From the NCBI GenBank assembly GCA_948473115.1, contig CAOKWI010000021.1, forward strand, positions 1 through 60,085: a stretch of 60,085 bases of DNA, given 5' to 3'. The translations under genes and the position numbers were made by a program. Source of the DNA: an uncultured Lachnospiraceae bacterium. GTDB lineage: Bacteria > Bacillota > Clostridia > Lachnospirales > Lachnospiraceae. Shown piece by piece: positions 8,880-17,014 of the stretch. Position 1 is the first letter of the stretch. The number at the start of each line of letters is the position of its first letter. The notes under the pieces are model-generated. The model was not told the origin of the DNA, did no database searches, and saw nothing but the letters and a program-made list of their open reading frames with translations.

Positions 8880-8908
8880 TTGAAAATTTTGGTGTTAGAG
8901 GGTATAAT
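8880..8908 (+). promoter_or_regulatory. Promoter for the DJ-1/thyX transcript
   Basis: TTGAAA (8880-8885) and a perfect TATAAT (8903-8908) are spaced by 17 bases. The transcript would begin about 8915, so the palindromic element at 8923-9031 would lie in its 5' leader. Confidence 0.75.
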
Positions 8909-8922
8909 AAAGTTACTTTTCA

Positions 8923-9031
8923 CACCCACGCCACCGCGAGGTGTTTTCACGCGCCTTTTGCGTGACAAACCCGAGATCGCTGTGCGCGAAACCGCTGTTT
9001 TGCGTGAAAACGTCCCGCGGTGGCGCGGGTG
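8923..9031 (+). repeat. Long fold-back repeat in the leader of the DJ-1 gene
   Basis: The 30-base arms 8923-8952 and 9002-9031 are inverted copies with a few mismatches (CACCCACGCCACCGCGAGGTG against the complement of CCCGCGGTGGCGCGGGTG). The interior holds TTTTGCG, TGTGCGCGAAAC and related pieces. A second, interrupted copy is at 3421-3600. In RNA this would form a very stable hairpin between the promoter and the ribosome binding site. Confidence 0.75.
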
Positions 9032-9099
9032 CGGAGAGGGACATGGGGAGGGGCATGAACGAAACAGTTATTAAGAAATAGAAAAGGAGGACAACATTT

Positions 9100-9651
9100 A
9101 TGGGTAAGGCTGCAATATTTTTGGCGGAGGGCTTTGAAGAGATAGAGGCGCTGACAGTGGTGGACATCTGCCGCAGATGCGGGATCGACATTGACATGGT
9201 ATCTATTGCGGAGGAGGTTCAGGTAGTCAGCTCCCACAGTGTAACAGTGACGGCGGACAAGACATTTTCCCAGGCGGAGTTTGACACATATGACATGCTG
9301 ATCCTTCCGGGCGGTATGCCGGGGACAAAGAACCTGGAGGCTCACGAACCGCTGATGAAACAGATCGATGCCTTTTACGCCGGGGGCAGGTATATCGCGG
9401 CTATCTGTGCTGCCCCCAGCATTTTCGGACACAGGGGTATCTTAAAGGGAAGAAACGCCTGCTCCTATCCCAGCTTCGAAAGCCATCTGGAGGGCGCTTC
9501 CGTGACAGAGGGTCCGGTAGAAATATCAGACCATGTGATTACCTCCAGGGGTATGGGCACCGCCATAGATTTCGGGCTGGCTGTCGCCGGTGTGCTGGGC
9601 ACTCCCGAAAAGGCGGAGGAGATCGCGAAGGCCATTGTATATAAGCAGTAA
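9100..9651 (+). CDS. DJ-1/PfpI family protein (183 aa)
   Basis: This is a cytosolic class I glutamine amidotransferase-like fold of the DJ-1 type. It shows the start AIFLAEGFEEIEALTVVDICRR with the conserved Glu, the LILPGGMPGTKNL loop, and the nucleophile elbow AAICAAPSIFG with the reactive Cys near residue 104. Members act as chaperone- or glyoxalase-like stress proteins, or are annotated in thiazole biosynthesis. The exact role is open. AAAAGGAGG precedes the ATG. It is followed 36 bases later by thyX on the same strand. Confidence 0.92.
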   Translation: MGKAAIFLAEGFEEIEALTVVDICRRCGIDIDMVSIAEEVQVVSSHSVTVTADKTFSQAEFDTYDMLILPGGMPGTKNLEAHEPLMKQIDAFYAGGRYIAAICAAPSIFGHRGILKGRNACSYPSFESHLEGASVTEGPVEISDHVITSRGMGTAIDFGLAVAGVLGTPEKAEEIAKAIVYKQ

Positions 9652-9687
9652 TGCCGTCAATACGACATGTTGAAAGGGAACAGAAGG

Positions 9688-10368
9688 ATGGGAAAGATAA
9701 TCATATTGGAAGAAACCACAAAACACCCCCTGACGCTGATGGGACAGAGGGCAGGAGTATGCTGGGGAGGAAATATACAGGACAAAGATAAAAATTACAA
9801 AAGGGGACTGGACTGTCTGGAATCAGGGCATGGACGTGTGCTGGAATATGTGAATGTGGAAATGGTCATGGAGGGCTATTCCGCAAGGGTAATACGGGAA
9901 TGGTATACCCATATCGGCGGCGCCCCCACACGGTTACAGGCAAGCACCCGCTATATCAACTACAGTGATTTTGATTATATTGTGCCTCAATCCGTGAAGA
10001 ACCATAAAGAGGCGGAAATGCGCTATGAAAAATGTATCTCCGAGATCAAGGACTGCACCCGGTATCTGCTGGAGGAGTGTCAGATCCCCAGAGAGGATAT
10101 CGCCATGCTCCTGCCACTGGGAATGCAGACCAAGATCGTGGACAAGAGAAACCTCCGGAATATCTTGGATATGTGTCAGCAGCGATTGTGCAACAGGGCA
10201 AACTGGGAATACCGCAGCATGATGCACGATATTCTGGCCGAGCTTGGCAGGCTTTCCGACGAATGGGCATATATCGTCGAGCATTACTGTGAGCCGAAAT
10301 GTAAAAAGCTTGGTTACTGTCCGGAGAAAAACTCCTGCGGCCTTATGAAAAAGCGCGACGGGAAGTAA
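9688..10368 (+). CDS. thyX: FAD-dependent thymidylate synthase ThyX (226 aa)
   Basis: ThyX makes dTMP from dUMP using methylene-tetrahydrofolate, FAD and NADPH. The flavin and substrate motif lies at residues 70-89 as REWYTHIGGAPTRLQASTRY. This is a divergent form in which the usual RHR triad is not conserved but the Q-x-S-x-R-Y end is. The family-typical C-terminal helix follows (MQTKIVDKRNLRNILDMCQQR). A short tail with four cysteines (CEPKCKKLGYCPEKNSC) could bind a metal. The start was placed at the second in-frame ATG, which has AAAGGGA 8 bases upstream. The first, at 9667, has none. Confidence 0.9.
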   Translation: MGKIIILEETTKHPLTLMGQRAGVCWGGNIQDKDKNYKRGLDCLESGHGRVLEYVNVEMVMEGYSARVIREWYTHIGGAPTRLQASTRYINYSDFDYIVPQSVKNHKEAEMRYEKCISEIKDCTRYLLEECQIPREDIAMLLPLGMQTKIVDKRNLRNILDMCQQRLCNRANWEYRSMMHDILAELGRLSDEWAYIVEHYCEPKCKKLGYCPEKNSCGLMKKRDGK

Positions 10369-10397
10369 CCCGGTCTGACAGATCCTCACGGCTGAGA

Positions 10398-10433
10398 TCC
10401 CCCACAGGCTTCTTGTCCTGTGGGGATTTTTTG
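10398..10433 (+). terminator. Rho-independent terminator after thyX
   Basis: The stem CCCCACAGG (10400-10408) pairs with CCTGTGGGG (10417-10425) around an 8-base loop. It is followed by ATTTTTT. It lies 30 bases downstream of the thyX stop. Confidence 0.9.
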
Positions 10434-10470
10434 CCTTATAGGAAACTGCATCGTCAGATGCATGCATTCA

Positions 10471-10544
10471 CAAGTTCGCTGTGCGAACTTGCAAGCGTCA
10501 CGAAGGGACGCTTTTTTGTAACAGCTTCCTGGCTGAACTGTTAC
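10471..10544. repeat. Three consecutive hairpins upstream of the CIS locus
   Basis: There are three hairpins. The first is CAAGTTCGC-tgt-GCGAACTTG (10471-10491). The second is GCGTC...GACGC followed by TTTTTT (10495-10517), which could serve as a second terminator. The third is GTAACAG...CTGTTAC (10518-10544), a palindrome also seen in variants at 3646, 28235 and 34124. The AT-rich DNA from 10545 to 10685 should hold the promoter of the CIS genes, but no clear -35/-10 pair stands out. Confidence 0.6.
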
Positions 10545-10685
10545 GATTCCCCCGGGCAATTTAATTTTTCTGCATAATACGACAAAATTCTTGTTTATTA
10601 CTACAGATGTATAGTAAAAATGTAATAAAATGGTATTTGTTGGTAAAATATAGGCGGGACATTTTCGATGGACGGGAGGGATTCT

Positions 10686-12296
10686 ATGGGAAATGAGGAA
10701 AATGCAGGCAGGGAACTTTTTCTGAAAAGCGCTTATTATACGGGGAAGCTTCTCCATGCCACAGATCTCATCAGAGAGCAGAACTACGGAAACAGCAAGC
10801 AGGAGTTTCTGAACCGGAAATTTTACGGATGGGGCATCATTGAAGGACTGGAGGTGCGGGCAGGACAGGGAGGAAAGCTGTTCCTCTCCAGGGGAAGCGC
10901 CCTGGATCCCCGGGGCAGGATCCTGCGGGCGCCGGAGGATCGGATGATAAAGCCGGAGGACATAGAGGGGCTTCTGCCGGAAAGGGAGCATGATTTTGTG
11001 CTTGGGATCCGCTATGCGGAGCGGACACTGGAAACAGAACGTGATTATCTGAAAAGCGGGGAAAGCTATCAGCCCTCCATTATTGCAGAGAGTTACAGCT
11101 TATGCGCCCTTGAGATGCCGGAATACCGAAAGCTGGTGAGCGGGGTCATGAGGAGAGACAATCTCCTCACGGAGGAGAAGACGCTGTATGAAAACGGAAC
11201 CGTGGAACTGTCTGTGAAGCTGCCGAGGATCGTTCCGGAGGACAGTCTTTTTAAGCTCCGCATACAGGTGCGGTCGACGGGGGAAAGAAACTGCAGTATC
11301 GGGTGGCATGGCATGCTGAAATTGCAGGGGGCTTTCTTTGCCCAGACAGGGGAAGCCGGTTACGTGCTGGAGGAGGAACCGGCAATGTGCTCGGGCAGCC
11401 TGCAGAGGGAATGGGAAATCTGCACGGAAGAGAACAGGACTCTTCCGGTAATGCTGGAGATCAGTCATTTGGAGATCGTCACGGGAAACGGGGAAAGCAC
11501 GGAAATTGCAGCCTGCCGGTTCCAGGTGGAGACCACCTCTGCCTACGACAGAGCGGTCCAGAGCTGTTTACAGGAGCGGACGGGACCGGACTACAGCGCG
11601 AGCTGGGTGCCCCTTGCCCATGTGAAATGGGAAAAAACAGCCTTCTCTCTCATAGAGCAAGAGGACCTGCGCGTTTTCGTGAGCTGCCCCTGGAAGGAGA
11701 CCGTGCTGAAAAGGATCGCGGAGGAAAACGGCATCCTTGATATCCGATGGAGAAGGCTTTTTAAGCATAGCAGTCCATATCCCATTCCCCCGGCGCCCGG
11801 ACCGCTATGGCCGCCGGAACCCGCGCCCGGACCGCCGCAGCCCGTACCCATGCCGCCGCAGCCGCCCGTTCAGCCGCCGGAGGGTATCCTCACAGAGCGA
11901 AGGTTCTGGGAATTGGTGGGTGAGGACAGGGCGGGCCGGATCAACAGGGGAATCCTTGTGATCCCGGTGCCGAAACGCTGCCGGAAGGGCCAGGTATTGT
12001 TCTCGGAGGAGGTTTCCCACGGCTTCCCGGGAGAGGAGGTATTCCTGCGCTGCGGCAGGGTGTGGGAGGAACAATCTTATGCATACTGGGAGAAGGACAG
12101 GAAGAGGTATCGGATCATTCACGGCAGTGAAGGCCTGTTTTCGGATGTGTGCGACGGCCAGGAGATCGAAAGACAGGCCGTTCTGCAAAATGTAGAGTCT
12201 GGAACCTTCCAGGTGGCGCTGACACTTGGAAGGAGATGCCGCCGGAAACGCAGCAAGGAGGTCGCCATCTCATGGATCGCGGTAAGGAGCGTTTAG
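10686..12296 (+). CDS. CIS-locus leading protein of unknown function, Pro-rich linker (536 aa)
   Basis: This is the first gene of the contractile injection system run. Residues 8-55 (start SAYYTGKLLHATDLIREQNY, then FYGWGIIEGLEV) resemble a conserved N-terminal block that I recall in proteins encoded at other extracellular CIS loci. Its role is unknown. A central beta-rich part runs to about 355. A proline-rich linker (about 362-400) follows, then a C-terminal domain of about 130 residues ending RSKEVAISWIAVRSV. No signal peptide or TM is seen. It could be a structural accessory (collar or fibre) or a cargo/adaptor. The start was chosen at the ATG after GGGAGGG. An earlier in-frame ATG is at 10668. 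It overlaps the next gene by 25 bases. Confidence 0.7.
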   Translation: MGNEENAGRELFLKSAYYTGKLLHATDLIREQNYGNSKQEFLNRKFYGWGIIEGLEVRAGQGGKLFLSRGSALDPRGRILRAPEDRMIKPEDIEGLLPEREHDFVLGIRYAERTLETERDYLKSGESYQPSIIAESYSLCALEMPEYRKLVSGVMRRDNLLTEEKTLYENGTVELSVKLPRIVPEDSLFKLRIQVRSTGERNCSIGWHGMLKLQGAFFAQTGEAGYVLEEEPAMCSGSLQREWEICTEENRTLPVMLEISHLEIVTGNGESTEIAACRFQVETTSAYDRAVQSCLQERTGPDYSASWVPLAHVKWEKTAFSLIEQEDLRVFVSCPWKETVLKRIAEENGILDIRWRRLFKHSSPYPIPPAPGPLWPPEPAPGPPQPVPMPPQPPVQPPEGILTERRFWELVGEDRAGRINRGILVIPVPKRCRKGQVLFSEEVSHGFPGEEVFLRCGRVWEEQSYAYWEKDRKRYRIIHGSEGLFSDVCDGQEIERQAVLQNVESGTFQVALTLGRRCRRKRSKEVAISWIAVRSV

Positions 12297-12835
12297 ACAG
12301 TGAAATCCTGCAGGCGGGGAAATGCCTTTTGGAGCTGCTGCGAAAGGAGCTCTGTCCGGAACCGGTGCGGGACAACGATCTGATCATGTTTGCGTCGCCC
12401 TGGGAGGAGGAGGATTACCGGGTGGGGATCTACCTCTATGATGTGCAGGATTATTCCGCAATGTCCACGGCAGAGACGCTTCTCGGTGACGAGGAAAGGC
12501 GTTTTCCCCCCAAGGCAGTGGAGCTTTCCTACCTGATATTCTGCAATGAGGCACACCGGTTTGGCGGGATACAGAGAGAACAGATACAGATTACGTTAAA
12601 CGAGGTGGTTCGGGCGGTGTACGATCACCCAGCCCTGGAGCGGGAGGACGGGCAGGCGCTGCAGATCTCCTTCCTGCGGGAAAGCGTGGATTTTAAGATG
12701 CGCCTTTGGGGAAGCTTTGACCGTCCCCTGCAGCCGGCGGTATACATAAGCGCTGTGCCTGTGCTGATCGGATCCCGCAGGAAACGAAAGGTCAGCAGGG
12801 TGCAGGAAAGAAACTATGATGTGACTTCAAACTGA
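12272..12835 (+). CDS. CIS tail terminator/cap protein, DUF4255 (Afp16/Pvc16-like) (187 aa)
   Basis: Homologues of Afp16/Pvc16 cap the distal end of the sheath-tube and set its length. The family pattern is visible: an N-terminal helix with ELLRKELCPEP, then a strand NDLIMFASPWEEEDYRVGIYLYDVQ and a further LSYLIFCNEAHRFGGIQREQ. Strands such as FKMRLWGSFDRPLQPAVYIS and VPVLIGSRRK complete it. A C-terminal tail of about 20 charged residues follows. AAGGAGG lies about 10 bases before the ATG, inside the end of the preceding gene, so the two are translationally coupled. Confidence 0.85.
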   Translation: MDRGKERLDSEILQAGKCLLELLRKELCPEPVRDNDLIMFASPWEEEDYRVGIYLYDVQDYSAMSTAETLLGDEERRFPPKAVELSYLIFCNEAHRFGGIQREQIQITLNEVVRAVYDHPALEREDGQALQISFLRESVDFKMRLWGSFDRPLQPAVYISAVPVLIGSRRKRKVSRVQERNYDVTSN

Positions 12836-12899
12836 GAAGCGGTAATGCACAGATGCTTCTCGGCGAGTGTTTGCGCCAGAGCGCACAGGAGGTATCCGT

Positions 12900-13283
12900 T
12901 TGAAACCTGTAGTGATTCAGGGTACGCTGTTGAAATGCAGCTTTGGGAATATGCCCGCGCCGATCATGGTACTGCCGGACAAAAAGGTAAAATCCATGCT
13001 TCCCGTGGCGGTGAAGACAGACCATATTCCACTGCTGAACATTCTGCCCTTCGGCATGTGCTCCAACCCTGCAAATCCCATGGTGATCGCCGCCACAGCC
13101 GCGGCCATGGGGGTGTTGACGCCGGTTCCCTGCATTCCCTGTACGGCGCAGGACTGGACGGGCGCCAGCGAGAAGGTGAAGATAAAGGGAGAGCAGGCGC
13201 TCAACACGGATTCCAGGCTACAGTGCCTGTACGGGGGAGACATACAGGTTACAGCGCCCTTGCAGCCTATGGTATTATTATAA
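12900..13283 (+). CDS. PAAR-like spike tip protein, DUF4280 (127 aa)
   Basis: This would be the sharpened tip of the CIS spike (Afp10/Pvc10 position in function). DUF4280 hallmarks are clear: LKCSFGNMPAPIMVLPDKKV at the start, ILPFGMCSNPANPMV in the middle, then TPVPCIPCTAQDW and the end LQCLYGGDIQVTAP. The conserved Cys residues could hold a metal as in PAAR proteins. Translation most likely starts at TTG 12900, which has AGGAGG 7 bases upstream. The frame extends further up without a site. Confidence 0.87.
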   Translation: MKPVVIQGTLLKCSFGNMPAPIMVLPDKKVKSMLPVAVKTDHIPLLNILPFGMCSNPANPMVIAATAAAMGVLTPVPCIPCTAQDWTGASEKVKIKGEQALNTDSRLQCLYGGDIQVTAPLQPMVLL

Positions 13284-13331
13284 TGACAGGCAAAGATTTA
13301 CAGCCGTTTAATGACGGCGGAAAGGAGAAAT

Positions 13332-15284
13332 ATGGCTGAATATTTGTCACCAGGCGTATATGTGGAGGAGTTTGACTCCGGGATTAAAGCCATGGAGGGT
13401 GTGGGCACCAGCACCGCAGGCTTTGTGGGAATGGCGCAGAAGGGCCCCGTCAGGGGACTGCCGGTGCTGATCACCAGCATGGCGGATTATCAGAGGCGTT
13501 TCGGCGGATATCTGCCGGAGCGAATCTACGGGAAAAAGCGTTTCCTGCCCTATGCGGTGGAACAGTTTTTCAATAACGGGGGGTCTTCCTGTTATGTGAT
13601 GAGGGTCTGTGAGAAAGACAGTGACGGTACCTATCGGGCAGCGTGTGCAAAAGGGCAAATTTGTATAGCAGGGAAAAAGGCTTTTCTTGAATTGGAGGCG
13701 TCCAACCCCGGCGCATGGGGAAACAATATCAGGGTCAAATTTACGCTCCTGACCAAGAGCCGGACTAAGGTGAGAACCATGACAGAAAACAGGCTGGATC
13801 AGGAAGAGTCACAGGATGACGTGAAAGCGGGCACGGTCACATTGGAGCTGGATGACGCATCCGCCTTGCAGAAGGAGGACATGGTCTGTATGCAGAAGGC
13901 GGTTAAGAAAAGTTCGTTCCTGTTTGGCGAGGTGAAGGCCGTCGATGGAAACAGGGTCACTCTGAGATGTGTGAAAAGTGATGTGGCACAATGGGTGACA
14001 GCCCCTGAAAAACCCAAGCAGGAAGATCCTGAGAAGCCAGATGGTCCCGGTGAACCGGATCATCCTGGCAAGCCGGGTGATCCCAGCGGGCCGAGTGAGC
14101 CCGGGAAGCCGGACAATCCTGGCAAGCCGGTTGATCCCGGGAGGAAGGATGACGCTTCTCCTGACGTATTCCTGTACCTTGCGGAGTGGGTACTGACCAT
14201 ACAGGATGATACTGCATCCGAGCAGTATGAGAGCGTTTCCTTTAACCCGGATCGCAGTAATTATATAGATAATGTGGTGGAGAAGTCCCAGATCCTGACA
14301 GTCAGGACACACGGGGAAAACCTGGCCGCGGGTCTGATAGATGATCTGGTGGGAAAAGAGGAAGAACCGGCCATAGTCGTATCCCTGGCAGACGGGTTTG
14401 ACGGTAAAATTTCTGAGGAGATTGACGCTGCCATGTATGGCGGCGTGGACGGCGCACCGGATCAGAGAACCGGGCTGAAGGCCTTTAAGACCCTTTCTGA
14501 CGTGAGTATTATGGCGATCCCGGGCATTACGGACAAAACTGTGCAGAGCGATCTGGTAAGCCACTGCGAGAATATGGGAAACCGCTTTGCCATTCTGGAT
14601 ATGCCACTGGAGGACAAGGAGGTATCGGATCTCCAGGAGTTTCGGGAAAATGTGGATACCAGCTATGCCGCCATGTACCATCCCTGGTTACAGTGCTATG
14701 ATCCCCTGGCCAGGCGTAATATCTATCTTCCTCCTTCCGGAGCCATGGCGGGCGTTTACGGGCGGACGGACAATACCAGGGGCGTACATAAGGCGCCTGC
14801 AAATGAAACCCTGCGGAACTGTACGGGACTTTCCGTAAATTATAACGATGCGGAGCAGGGGAAATTAAACCCCAGGGGCATTAATCTCATCAGGGCGCTT
14901 CCCGGACAGGGCATCCGGGTATGGGGCGCCAGAACCTGTTCCAGCGACGGTAACTGGAAGTATGTGAATGTGAGGAGGCTTTTCATTTTCATCGAGGAAT
15001 CCATCCGCGCCAACACAAACTGGGCGGTATTTGAACCCAATGACGAGATGCTCTGGTCCAGGGTGGAAGGAACCATACGGGTATTCCTGACCACACAGTG
15101 GCGGAACGGCGCCCTGGCAGGCAGTACAGCTGACGAGGCATTTTTCATTAACATTGGCAGGAGCACCATGACGGAGGACGATATTCTGAACGGAAGGCTG
15201 ATCTGCGTCATAGGCGTAGCTCCGGTTCGGCCTGCGGAGTTTGTGATCTTCCGCATCACACAGAAGATGGAGACAGCACAGTAA
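13332..15284 (+). CDS. Contractile tail sheath protein (650 aa)
   Basis: This protein forms the contractile outer sheath. The N-terminal signature MAEYLSPGVYVEEFDSG and the C-terminal sheath domain (IRVWGARTCSSDGNWKYVNV...FIEESIRANTNWAVFEPN) are diagnostic of phage and CIS sheaths. Length is above the usual 400-500 aa because of a middle insertion domain and a Pro/Gly-rich segment (about residues 222-275) made of P-x-x-P-G-x units, likely a surface loop. It is the only sheath gene in the locus, whereas Afp/PVC loci have three. AAAGGAG precedes the ATG. Confidence 0.95.
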   Translation: MAEYLSPGVYVEEFDSGIKAMEGVGTSTAGFVGMAQKGPVRGLPVLITSMADYQRRFGGYLPERIYGKKRFLPYAVEQFFNNGGSSCYVMRVCEKDSDGTYRAACAKGQICIAGKKAFLELEASNPGAWGNNIRVKFTLLTKSRTKVRTMTENRLDQEESQDDVKAGTVTLELDDASALQKEDMVCMQKAVKKSSFLFGEVKAVDGNRVTLRCVKSDVAQWVTAPEKPKQEDPEKPDGPGEPDHPGKPGDPSGPSEPGKPDNPGKPVDPGRKDDASPDVFLYLAEWVLTIQDDTASEQYESVSFNPDRSNYIDNVVEKSQILTVRTHGENLAAGLIDDLVGKEEEPAIVVSLADGFDGKISEEIDAAMYGGVDGAPDQRTGLKAFKTLSDVSIMAIPGITDKTVQSDLVSHCENMGNRFAILDMPLEDKEVSDLQEFRENVDTSYAAMYHPWLQCYDPLARRNIYLPPSGAMAGVYGRTDNTRGVHKAPANETLRNCTGLSVNYNDAEQGKLNPRGINLIRALPGQGIRVWGARTCSSDGNWKYVNVRRLFIFIEESIRANTNWAVFEPNDEMLWSRVEGTIRVFLTTQWRNGALAGSTADEAFFINIGRSTMTEDDILNGRLICVIGVAPVRPAEFVIFRITQKMETAQ

Positions 15285-15324
15285 AAGTGTGAGAAGAAAA
15301 TCCAATTGCCGCAGGGACATAACG

Positions 15325-15378
15325 GCATGTGCAGGATTGCAGGGAAAAACGGCATGCGCAGGATTGCAGGGAAAAACG
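15325..15378 (+). repeat. 27-nt direct repeat, two copies, between sheath and tube genes
   Basis: The unit GCATGTGCAGGATTGCAGGG with seven more bases is repeated at 15325 and 15352 with one substitution. It lies just upstream of the ribosome binding site of the tube gene and lengthens the sheath-tube spacer to about 140 bases. Confidence 0.8.
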
Positions 15379-15425
15379 GCAGAGACGACAGTGCGGGGAC
15401 AGGACTGGAATAGGAGGAACAATAG

Positions 15426-15857
15426 ATGGCAATGGTATATCCTTTTAAAAAATATAATTATGACGTCACCATTGATGGAAAGTCAGTGGGCGGCTTTTCG
15501 GAAGTAAGCGCTCCCGATATCTCATCGGATCCCATTGAGTACCGGGAGGGCAATTTTGCCGTCAATACGGTGGGCAAACAGCCGGGTCTGATCAAGTATG
15601 GCAATATCACACTGAAATGGGGCATGACGGATTCCATGGAGCTCTACAACTGGATGAAGGAGGTGGAGGGAGGAACCATCAATCGTAAGACAGTGGTGAT
15701 CAGCCTTCATGACGACAAGCAGGCGGAAATTGCGAAATGGACCGTGATCTCGGCATGGCCTACCAAGTACACGGCGCCGGATTTTAACGCCACCAGCAAT
15801 GAAGTAGCGGTGGAAACCCTGGAGCTGGCCCATGAGGGCGTGACCCGCGACAAGTAA
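15426..15857 (+). CDS. CIS inner tube protein, Hcp/phage tail tube type (143 aa)
   Basis: This is the main tube subunit expected to stack as hexamers inside the sheath. The pattern is that of the conserved phage tail tube family (gp19-like): YPFKKYNYDVTIDGKSVGGF, SDPIEYREGN, LKWGMTDSMELYNWMKEVE, and the final strand ATSNEVAVETLELAHEGVTR. Length is typical. The ribosome binding site is AGGAGG. A second, more diverged tube paralogue lies 0.6 kb downstream. Confidence 0.93.
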   Translation: MAMVYPFKKYNYDVTIDGKSVGGFSEVSAPDISSDPIEYREGNFAVNTVGKQPGLIKYGNITLKWGMTDSMELYNWMKEVEGGTINRKTVVISLHDDKQAEIAKWTVISAWPTKYTAPDFNATSNEVAVETLELAHEGVTRDK

Positions 15858-15899
15858 TCAGACAAATAACGCCGTCTGGGCGGCAGAATGAGAGGAAAT

Positions 15900-16268
15900 A
15901 TGTTTTTACAGACAGAATATGAATTTACCCTTCCCAAAGGGTATGTGGACGGGGAGGGAAACCTGCACCGGAGAGGCGTTATGAGGCTTGCCACGGCGCT
16001 GGATGAGATCGAGGCGGCGAAGACCCCGGAGGCGAGAGGAAACGCCGATTATATGTCCGTGATCCTGCTGTCTAGGGTGGTGACGGAGCTGGAGGGTCTG
16101 GAGCGGATCACGCCGGAGGTGATCGGGAAGCTGTTTACGGCGGATTTCGCGTTTCTGCAGAATATGTATGAGACCATAAACAGTGTGGAGGAGCCTGTGA
16201 TTCAGGTGAGATGTCCCCACTGTAATCAAAGCTTTACCGACACACTGAGTTTTGTTTCAGGGGAATGA
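15900..16268 (+). CDS. CIS tail assembly protein with CxxC motif (122 aa)
   Basis: The protein has an N-terminal beta segment (FLQTEYEFTLPKGYVD...RRGVMRLATALDEIE), an alpha-helical middle, and a C-terminal CPHCNQSF that may be half of a zinc site. Small proteins of this design follow the tube gene at many CIS loci and are taken as tail assembly proteins or chaperones. That role is inference from position. The ATG at 15900 was chosen (GAGAGG upstream). An in-frame ATG four codons earlier is possible. The stop overlaps the next start as ATGA. Confidence 0.7.
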   Translation: MFLQTEYEFTLPKGYVDGEGNLHRRGVMRLATALDEIEAAKTPEARGNADYMSVILLSRVVTELEGLERITPEVIGKLFTADFAFLQNMYETINSVEEPVIQVRCPHCNQSFTDTLSFVSGE

Positions 16269-16441
16269 CAGTTACCGGCCGGGAGGAACTGTTTCAGGAA
16301 ATTTCCTTTATCGGCTACTATTTTCACTGGACAGAGGAGCAGATTCTTACAATGCCCTGCCTGTCCCGGAAAAGGTACTGCCGGGAGATCAGCCGTATCA
16401 ACAGGAAAATAGACGGTGAGAAGAACCTGTTTCATGTTTAA
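16265..16441 (+). CDS. Small CIS protein, DUF6760-like (58 aa)
   Basis: A short gene read directly from the DNA. The ATG overlaps the preceding stop (ATGA). The product starts MTVTGREELFQEISFIGYYF and continues with HWTEEQILTM. Its end, REISRINRKIDGEKNLFHV, has the layout of DUF6760 proteins, which recur between the tube-type genes of CIS loci. It may correspond in position to Afp6. GGGAGGAAC lies inside the gene, but the overlap suggests translational coupling. Function unknown, probably in tube or baseplate assembly. Confidence 0.75.
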   Translation: MTVTGREELFQEISFIGYYFHWTEEQILTMPCLSRKRYCREISRINRKIDGEKNLFHV

Positions 16442-16489
16442 TTGTAACGGCGCTCTTTCCATGGCATAAAGGAACAGGAGGAATCATGT

Positions 16490-16921
16490 ATGGAACAGTT
16501 GTCATTGCCCATTATGGATCCCATACCCGGTTATCGTTTTATTGTCTTTCTGGGCAATATCATCATGGGATTCCAGAAGGTGTCGGGAATCAGCCGCGAA
16601 GTGGAAACGGAAGCCTACCACGAGGGAGGGCTGAACACCAGTGTACATATTTTCCCTAAATATTGCAGCAGCGAAAGAATCCTGCGCATGGAAAAGGGCG
16701 TCTGTAAGGGATTGGAGCACCCCTTCAGCCTCACCGGAGTGAGGCTGGAAGGGCCGCTGAACCTGATTGTCATGGACAATCAGGGCATTCCGCTGAAAAG
16801 CTATCTCTTTACGGGGCTGATATTGAAGTCCTGGGAGGTGGGAGAACTGAGCGCGGAACAGAACAGTATCCTTACCAACAGCTTCGCGGTCAGCTATGAG
16901 ACTGTGGCTGCTATTCCGTGA
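16490..16921 (+). CDS. Second CIS tube-like protein (Afp5-like tube initiator?) (143 aa)
   Basis: This is a phage tail tube family member, same length as the main tube but diverged: IPGYRFIVFLGNIIMGFQKVSGI, then SREVETEAYHEGGLN, and the end SILTNSFAVSYETVAAI. In Afp-type particles a second tube paralogue sits at the baseplate-tube junction. Position between the small gene and the CIS_tube/Afp7-like gene favours that role, by inference. GGAGGAATC precedes the ATG. Confidence 0.87.
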   Translation: MEQLSLPIMDPIPGYRFIVFLGNIIMGFQKVSGISREVETEAYHEGGLNTSVHIFPKYCSSERILRMEKGVCKGLEHPFSLTGVRLEGPLNLIVMDNQGIPLKSYLFTGLILKSWEVGELSAEQNSILTNSFAVSYETVAAIP

Positions 16922-17014
16922 CGGAGGGTGTGAATGGAATGAAGTTTTCCTGAGACTGTAAAAGCCACAGCCAAGAGAAACTAAGTCATTCCGGGAAGAA
17001 CGCAGGGGAAGCGT

